Part shown: positions 58,701 through 64,000 of the stretch, piece by piece
How positions within the stretch are numbered: position 1 is the first letter of the stretch
Layout of the letters: every line of letters begins with the position of its first letter
From: Climacium dendroides
Lineage: Eukaryota; Streptophyta; Bryopsida; Hypnales; Climaciaceae
Length of the DNA stretch: 64,000 bases
Direction: 5' to 3'
Assembly: GCA_950106755.1 (NCBI GenBank)
Contig: OX467084.1
Location: 33,731,213-33,795,212 of the forward strand
The notes under the pieces: generated by a model
What the model was told of the DNA's origin: nothing
Database searches by the model: none
Seen by the model: the letters and a program-made list of their open reading frames with translations, nothing else
Program-made: the position numbers and the translations under genes

Positions 58701-61274
58701 GCGTATGCAACCGTCAGGGGGGGGCATGTCCAAAATAGGTTCTTCTACCTTATATGTGTTGAATGTGTATTACAATTTTCTAACTCTTATCTTGTCAATA
58801 GAATTTAATGCACATATCACAGGGACATCTCTTGCGATACTCCAATAAATAGTAAAACTAAAATACCATCCATTTCAACACAGTGTTCAATAGTTCTAAG
58901 AATGTTTCTGATCTTGGTATTGAACAGTTGTTTTCACTTGAATAATAAATTAGTAATAAATGGAAAATATTATAAAATTAAAGCTATGTATTTTACAATA
59001 TCTAAGTTATAAAATTGGCAACTCTTTTCTACATTATTGCCACAAATAAAACAATTATGGGGGGACAGTTGAAAACACAAAGAAAAAAGAATGTATTTGG
59101 CATGCTACCATGCAATTTTTGTCTAATAATCATAATAATATTGAAGATGTATGTCAACATAATTAAAAGTATTCTCGCCATCAATGGCATAAATTTCTTT
59201 GGTCCAAGTGGCATTATATTACATCACCCACAAATATTACTTCCACTCTTTACTTGAGTAAATTGCTCATGAATTCTATAATAAATAGATGTCGAGCATC
59301 TAATAAAAAGCATTTATATAAACCAGTGTCAGTAATTTTATCTTGATCAAAGGCAAAAAGTATCATTTTATTATAATATTAGTTGACCATTAATTGAGCA
59401 TTTAGAAAAATCAATAAGTTTTAAATGCATTACTATTGTGGAAGTCAGACTATCATAATCTCAACACAAATCTAAAGTCAATACCACTCTTGTATGTTAT
59501 TCATATCAATTGTTGGCATTGTAATGTGTCCTTTGAAAATGTTGGTAGTAGATGCCTTCATTTGACAACAATCCTAATTTGACCATATAACTTTTTATTT
59601 TCTCCAAGAATCTTGTTTCACCATATTTAGAACCTTGGCTTTAATAATTTGAATTACAATTCCTTAAATATAAGTCCATCATTTTTGTAAGCAAAGTTTT
59701 GATTCATAAAACAAATAAACTATTCTTTCTTATCCAAACTATGAATACTTATCACCATACTTAAGTATTGATGATTTTAAAAGACATGAAATATAATTTT
59801 GATGGAGTTATACATATTGAAGTAGTCTCTAATAAATTTTCATTCCACCAATTGGTTAACTAAATATAAAAGAATTTTGAATTTTAGACACTCCAAATTT
59901 ATTGTATAGATTAAAAATACTAATTAGAATTAGCTCGGAAATATCATTACCTACTAGCACATTGAGCTTGAAATTCTACATCTTGAATTTGATATTTCAT
60001 CCTACAATCCACTAAAGTATAAAGCTTAATAATACATTAATGTAAATTCATAAAACGAGATAGGAGTAGAAGAAATACTAATCCAAAAATTGCAAAAGCA
60101 AACATTTTTGGCACATCAAAAAACACCATTCCTAATAGTACATATAATAAATTTGTAAATAGGTAACACAACCGATGATTCAATATATCAAACTGATTTC
60201 ATGATTTATAATGTTCGTGCAATTCAATAGGAATTTTATTTTTTAATTTCTTAATCCCAAATTATTTTTTATAGATTGCAAGTATTCTAATGTTTAATAT
60301 TTTCTATAAGAATTTTTTCTTAAAACAAGAATAGGTAAGTGGAGTCATAAAGACTAATACTTTTGGTATTCAAACATCATGTCTAGTCATCGCTCAAATA
60401 ATTAGGATTGTCCAAATCAAATTATACAAGCCAAATTAGATTTTTAATGATTCTAATTTGAAAGTCATTATTGAAATAATAGATAATAAAATTTCACATA
60501 AAATTCTAAAACTTTAATTACAATAGTTTTAAAAATAAAAATAAAATATCAGCCATATAAATTTAAAAAGATACATAGTAATTAATTATGCTTGTATTTA
60601 CAAATTTTATATTCTATAATTCCAATAGTTTTATTTTTTTAACTCCTAAAAAATTATGAAAATCAATTATTCTCTTTCATCCTTCACAATAATAAAATCT
60701 AAATTTTGGACATTTAAAATCAATTTTAATAATTATTACAAATTTTAAATATAGAATAGTAATTTAGATACAATAAACCCTCGAGCTTCAAACATTTTTT
60801 TCTTTATTGCACATCTCACATAGACATTTTTTTTTGTCAAACATAGAGAAATGGCCCCCATAATCATCAACTTAAAGATCATCATGAATAGAATTGAAGA
60901 ATCTAAAAAATAAAATAATAATTTGAAACTAATGATAATAATTTACATATATGTAAATAGTCATGTACTTCACAATTCTTGAAAAAAATCAAGTCATAAA
61001 TCAATCAACATTTGAAACTTATATAATTCCTTAAAACACAAGAATTCTTTTATTGATTCATGCTCTATTTTGTAATTTTATAACAATAAAATAGTATTAG
61101 AAATAGCAATCCAAAATCAACAATTTTATACAAACAAGGCCTCTTGTCTGTCCCCATCAAATCCTTCTACATTGCATTACTTGATATGTACAAAGACCAA
61201 GTTTGGCCATTAGAATTTTTATCCAAAATAATATACATTCATCCAAAAAAGAATAATATTGTCCCAAAATTATA
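58701..61274. other. Very AT-rich intergenic DNA
   Basis: The AT richest part of the window, with no ORF above 80 codons. A G-run of eight occurs near 58718. No repeats or termini recognised. Confidence 0.45.
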
Positions 61275-61754
61275 CTCCCTCTGTCCCCAAATGTATTAGC
61301 CTTAATTTTTTGTTCCAAAATGATCTTGTTGTACTTTATGCCCTTGCAAATCAGTCAAATAATCAAAAAACAAATGCAACGACTAAAGGAGCGAATCAAC
61401 ATTGTTCGAACTTATTTTTTGCATCTCTTTGAATATTGCCCAATTGAAGAGGATGAAGCTTTAGGAAGTGAAACAAAGAGCCACACATGGTCTTAAGCAT
61501 ATATTAAATACCTACAAAATGACAACCTCACATTCAACAATTAATTGACCACTGGTGCTCTTTGAAAATGCCCCCAAAATTATACTTTTTAATATTCCAA
61601 AACTACACTTTGAAAAGGCTCCAAAATTCAAAGTTTCTAGAATATTAAAAGTTTACCAAACTCTAGATATAGCGTAAAATTGATTTTTAAAATGTTATTT
61701 TTACCCTTAATCTAGAACATTTTATCCAACAAAAAAATCATATTGGGACGGAGG
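61275..61754. mobile_element. 480-bp Stowaway-like MITE
   Basis: The left end TA-CTCCCTCTGTCCCCAAA (TA 61273-61274) and the right end, reversed, TA-CCTCCGTCCCAATA (TA 61755-61756) match the Stowaway consensus CTCCCTCCGTCCC of plant Tc1/mariner MITEs, with TA duplication. The right end has lost some bases. The interior is AT-rich and non-coding. Confidence 0.8.
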
Positions 61755-62083
61755 TAATAATTAATTCAATGGATTTTTCAATTGATCAAATATCTACATA
61801 AATTTTTTATATATTTCTTTTGAAAAAATTTATAAACAAAGAAAAACTATATTCAATCAAAGTCTCAATCAGAAGTTCAAATTCAACTTCAAATAACAAT
61901 CTAAAGAAGTGACAAATGAAAAGCAACATGACATAATTTGTAGGATCACTTTATTTATCCCTGTGTATATTCAAGTTCTTACAAAACAATCATCATGTAA
62001 TTGATAATTATTCTAGAGTTGAAGGTTTTTGTAACAATCTATCACGTGAGGTGACATTTGAGCCATTCTACATCGAATAGTAA
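61755..62083. other. AT-rich DNA, nothing recognised
   Basis: No ORF or repeat of note. Confidence 0.4.
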
Positions 62084-62500
62084 TGTTAGATGAACTCTCT
62101 TAAGAGTTCTTAGTATTGGATGGATTTCATCCAAATGTTAAAGTTCATCCATCTTAAGGCTTGAGTGTTTAGATGGAGAGAGCTCCTTGACTTGACATTG
62201 TTGTCAAGTCAAGTTTTGTGAGTGTTTTTAAAGAGAGTTGTGTGATTGCTTTGCTTGAAGATGATTGTTTTATCATTTAATAAAATCTTCACTTTACATT
62301 CTTTGATTCTCCCTTAGTGGAATGAGAGCTGCTTGGCTTGTATGTGTTGATACAATAGATTCTCACTTGACAACTATTTGTTTCTTTCCTTCTTGTAGTA
62401 CCTATCTTGAGTGAAAAGACAAAATTTCAACTTCTAAATTGTTGCTTACACTTATAGTCATAGTCATAGTCGTAATCGTAGTCATGACATAAATCCAACA
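62084..62500 (+). mobile_element. Possible solo LTR (417 bp)
   Basis: It begins TGTTAGATGAAC and ends AAATCCAACA, compatible with TGTT...AACA ends of plant copia LTRs. Inside, 'atcatttaataaaatcttca' resembles an LTR polyadenylation region. A 'tagtca' hexanucleotide run occupies 62453-62487. No partner LTR, primer-binding site or matching target duplication was found ('agtaa' versus 'ctttg'). Confidence 0.3.
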
Positions 62501-63414
62501 CTTTGAAAAACGCAAGATTTGAGTGATTTTGGAGAAAGTTATAAAGTTTCGAAATTTTTGAGTCCCTGTAGTGGAGTGCCACGTTCCTAGAATCTATGAT
62601 TTTTGAAGACTTTCAGAAATATAGGTACTTTGAACATTTTCTGAAACCTAGGAAATTTTGATGATTGCATGGATGGAAGGGGAACTAGTACTTGAAGTTG
62701 TTTCTTTAGTCCTAAATAGCAATAAAAACCAAATTTAACCAATTTGCAACATCACAAGTACAACAAGATCATTTTGAGACGTACGGAGTACTATTTAAGT
62801 CAACCGTGGAACAGATCTCATTAATTCTCCAAAAGAAACAGGATTGGTTAAGAACATCCTTTAGGCCAATGAGTCAAAGATGAGGGCCAGATATGAGAAA
62901 ATGCAAGAGGTTAAGGTAAGCCTTCACTCTGCTGATTCCAGTTGAGAAATATCCATTGAAGCGCCATCAGGGTAACAAAAACACAGGTTACCACCGATTA
63001 CAACATCATATCCCTGGATCCACTTTAGGTACTAAGCAATCGATTACAGAAATCGTCCGTGAAGCAGCAACTTGCTAGACATAAAGTGCTGCACAGATCT
63101 GAGCTTCAAATGATACACGACACTAATCCTACCTCATGAGAACGACCGATGCATGACGGGGTTGCAAATCCCCGACTCTAACTTCAAAGGGATGTAAGCA
63201 ATTGTTAGTTTCCTGTGGCCGCCAATAGCTCAAAATTCAAGATGGAACCACTGCAGCAAACAATTACCTTGAATACGTAAAATATAATTAGCGAAATCAA
63301 CAGTTATCTTGGAAAAGACAAATATCATTAAGAAGAGCTCAAAAATCTATTCTTGAAAGAGCCACAATAAAAACAATCGTTCAGACCTTTGCTCTCAACC
63401 GAAGATCAGCATCC
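62501..63414. other. Less AT-rich DNA, perhaps 3' region of a minus-strand gene
   Basis: From about 62880 base composition becomes more balanced, without homopolymer runs. No coding frame could be supported. It may hold UTR or introns of the candidate below. Confidence 0.3.
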
Positions 63415-63527
63415 TCAATGATAAATATTTCCTTTGCTGCTAGGGCCCCATATCAAATCATTGCACACGACCTTCTTTATGTGTGCAGTAGACGATGCAC
63501 GTGGGCTGAAATTAGCAATCAGCGATC
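63415..63527 (-). CDS. Doubtful terminal exon of an unrecognised gene
   Basis: On the minus strand an acceptor-like 'tgtcattgcttgcag' precedes an open stretch (RSLIANFSPRASSTAHIKKV...) ending in TGA at 63415-63417. Another frame over its end reads EIFIIEDADLRLRAKV then stop, which looks equally protein-like. No family recognised. The gene, if real, extends beyond or near the right edge. Confidence 0.15.
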
Positions 63528-63808
63528 TCTGCAAGCAATGACAGTAAACAGTTAATCTATAAACCAAAACCGGCTGAGGACAACAAAGACAAAAGCGAAA
63601 AGTAAGGTGGACGCAATTGTGGATCAAAACGATTAGAATTGGGTTCTGACACAAATGCCTTCAATAAAAACATTTGCATTTACACCCACAGTTGCAATTG
63701 GGTGTGACAACCACATATTGCAAAAGTGTGCATTTGAAAAGTTATCCAAACACGTGACTCGTAAGAAATGGGATACGGAGTAAAATTCTAGGTTCTGACT
63801 ACCCCTCC

Positions 63809-63836
63809 AAGTCATACCATGGTTATGGTATGACTT
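63809..63836. repeat. Perfect 12-bp inverted repeat with 4-base loop
   Basis: 'aagtcataccat', loop 'ggtt', then 'atggtatgactt'. Outer 'gactaccc' and 'gggtagtc' also pair, so the whole 63797-63858 stretch may be a tiny hairpin MITE. Confidence 0.8.
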
Positions 63837-64000
63837 CGCTATACTTACGGTTCAAGGGTAGTCTAGGCTCGTGATTGGGAACCTACAACTTTAAACATCA
63901 ACAATTAAAACTTGTTCATACACAATCCAAATAATACATATTCTAGAGTAGCAATTTTTTTCATTTTCCGGTTATCACTGGGGTGACTCCAAAAATTTGG

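Noticed and set aside
62084..62500. Complete LTR retrotransposon
   Set aside because: No second LTR, primer-binding site, gag-pol reading or target duplication; retained only as a low-confidence solo LTR.
1..64000. rRNA, tRNA, CRISPR arrays or bacterial operons
   Set aside because: None seen by eye; repeats present are eukaryotic tandem repeats and transposon arms. A tRNAscan or Rfam search could still find a small RNA I missed.

Overview
The window is nuclear DNA of a land plant. The two recognisable host genes are a membrane-associated kinase regulator (MAKR/BKI1 type, found only in plants) and a plant-type MED13 with canonical GT-AG introns. The rest is AT-rich DNA packed with plant-style DNA transposons. 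The lineage cannot be fixed from this sequence. The diverged MAKR protein and the presence of piggyBac and pogo-like transposases suggest a non-flowering plant such as a lycophyte or bryophyte, but that is inference.

Layout: 1-7.5 kb holds tandem repeats and nested hairpin MITEs. From 7.5-10.7 kb a GC-richer island carries an intronless MAKR-like gene (8417-9811, +) with two upstream ORFs and a long 3' UTR. From 11-12.3 kb a second GC-richer patch may hold a decayed gene fragment. From 12.3-42 kb there is a transposon graveyard. It includes a 2,555-bp TA-flanked element with a broken DDE_1 (pogo/jerky-like) transposase at 15326-17880. It includes at least four TTAA-type (piggyBac-like) non-autonomous elements. 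It also includes a piggyBac transposase pseudogene (30778-34611, -) split by a 2,114-bp CACTA element, which is itself split by a 215-bp CACTA MITE. A further 125-bp CACTA MITE lies about 0.8 kb upstream of the next gene's start codon.

From 42.7-57.8 kb lies a complete MED13 gene. I could join 25 coding exons with consistent phase at every junction into 2,035 codons plus stop. Three introns carry copies of one small hairpin element. From 58-64 kb the sequence is AT-rich, with a Stowaway-like MITE, an LTR-like segment and a doubtful minus-strand exon near the right edge.

The two host genes are not an operon and act separately: MED13 in the nuclear Mediator kinase module, the MAKR protein probably at the plasma membrane in receptor-kinase signalling. 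The most unusual content is the nested piggyBac/CACTA/CACTA locus together with the TTAA-flanked element family that may have been mobilised by such a transposase.
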